Shown here piece after piece: positions 49,770-50,231 of a stretch of DNA of 50,231 bases. Positions within the stretch are counted from its first letter, which is position 1, and every line of letters begins with the position of its first letter. Source of the DNA: an uncultured Clostridia bacterium (lineage in GTDB: Bacteria; Bacillota; Clostridia; Christensenellales; Borkfalkiaceae); assembly GCA_944376335.1 (NCBI GenBank), contig CALWCH010000012.1, positions 1 through 50,231 on the forward strand. Reading direction: 5' to 3'. The position numbers were made by a program, and so were the translations under genes. The notes beneath the pieces are model-generated. The model did no database searches and was not told the origin of the DNA. It saw only the letters and a program-made list of their open reading frames with translations.

Positions 49770-50231
49770 TTACGGCTTTCCATGGCACTTCTTATACTTC
49801 AGCCCGCTGCCGCAGGGGCAGGGGTCGTTGGGGCCGATCTTCTTTTTCTTGGGCATGGAGGCGGGGTTGAACTTATTTTCCCCGCTCGTTTTCAGACTGT
49901 CCACATCGATGGCGGGAGGAAGGTCGGGAATGCCCGCAGGCGAGAGCCCGGGAAGGTGATTTGCCTGCGGACGCACGGGCTGCGCGGGTGCGCTCTGCTG
50001 CGCGGGCGTATTCTGCTGTGCAGGCTGCGCGTTCTGCGCGGGCGCATTCTGCTGCGCGTTCTGCGCGGGCGCATTCTGCTGCTGACGGGGCACGAAGCGG
50101 TTCGCCGTGGGCAAAACGCGCGTTGCGGGGCTCTGACGCACCTCGATGCGCACCTTCAAGAGCATGGCGACGGTATTCGTCTGGATGCGCTCGATCATCT
50201 CGTTGAACATCGCCGAGCCTTCCTGCTTGTA
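49770..50231 (-). CDS. secA: Protein translocase subunit SecA, C-terminal end (partial)
   Basis: The last 153 codons of SecA; the gene continues past the window. The first visible residues ([20 protein letters not shown]) match the helical end of the SecA core. A Gln/Ala/Pro/Asn-rich linker with repeated QNAPAQNAQ follows, then the zinc-binding tail [20 protein letters not shown], which binds SecB or the ribosome in other species. SecA is the ATPase motor of Sec export. Confidence 0.93.
   Translation of the reverse strand, partial: YKQEGSAMFNEMIERIQTNTVAMLLKVRIEVRQSPATRVLPTANRFVPRQQQNAPAQNAQQNAPAQNAQPAQQNTPAQQSAPAQPVRPQANHLPGLSPAGIPDLPPAIDVDSLKTSGENKFNPASMPKKKKIGPNDPCPCGSGLKYKKCHGKP

Noticed and set aside
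50000-50100. A CRISPR or tandem-repeat array at the alternating GCGCATTCTGCTG sequence
   Set aside because: It encodes the Gln/Ala/Pro/Asn-rich linker of SecA; the repeats are codon repeats without spacers. No CRISPR array is seen anywhere in the window.

Overview
The window looks like chromosomal DNA from a moderately GC-rich Bacillota, probably a Clostridia-type gut anaerobe. The signs are AAGGAGG-type ribosome sites, TTGACA/TATAAT promoters, a Gram-positive-style lipoprotein signal, a secA-prfB pair and a large plant-glycoside operon. I cannot name a genus from sequence alone. Almost every gene is on the minus strand. All family calls are by eye.

Left edge (1-646): the 3' part of tRNA-Ser(GCU), its terminator, a second terminator, and a broken gene remnant.

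Regulon island (647-22,905): this is the unusual part. Eight promoters, all reading minus, share one architecture. A 16-bp palindrome (GTCCCAAATTTGGGAC or GTACCAAATTTGGTAC) lies exactly 11 bp upstream of a -10 hexamer, where a -35 box should be, and no normal -35 is visible. These promoters drive compact units: a soluble FtsH-like protease; a PPP-family phosphatase with two unknowns; an unknown protein followed by an ADP-ribosylglycohydrolase and two more unknowns; a Cys-rich protein with a BspA-like leucine-rich-repeat (LRR) protein and an SLOG protein; a dead DNA polymerase III alpha-like fragment with a degenerate RecF-like ATPase; a large LRR protein; a small protein of a family seen elsewhere; and a lone FtsK-gamma-like DNA-binding protein. 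A WYL-domain regulator sits in the middle under an ordinary sigma-A promoter and is the obvious candidate to recognise the palindrome. A HAD phosphatase plus a cREC-like receiver protein, and a two-gene DUF262/DUF1524 (GmrSD-like) restriction module, are nested in the island under ordinary promoters. A DUF2779 double-nuclease gene completes it. The whole resembles a stress- or damage-induced defence/repair regulon; that function is inference.

Glycoside region (23,336-42,845): a lipoprotein with InlB-like and GLUG-like segments, then an eight-gene minus-strand operon (GH43, GH2, reversed-domain GH3, two GH78, GH1, GH43, GH39) with mostly overlapping stop/start codons. A divergent AraC-family regulator adjoins it. 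None of the enzymes has a signal peptide and no transporter is present, so oligosaccharides or plant glycosides are probably cleaved in the cytoplasm. The operon and lipoprotein promoters share a GCGAAnGTATTGC-like box at the same distance from the -10.

Right part (42,886-50,231): a chloramphenicol acetyltransferase-like gene, a promoter-leader-terminator unit upstream of a CNNM/HlyC-type membrane protein, a convergent two-promoter locus encoding a 34-residue peptide (type I toxin-antitoxin-like), a PPOX-fold protein with a flavodoxin-like reductase, then the housekeeping genes tsaD, prfB (without the usual frameshift) and the C-terminal end of secA. Two intergenic stretches here hold diverged copies of a hairpin-rich repeat.
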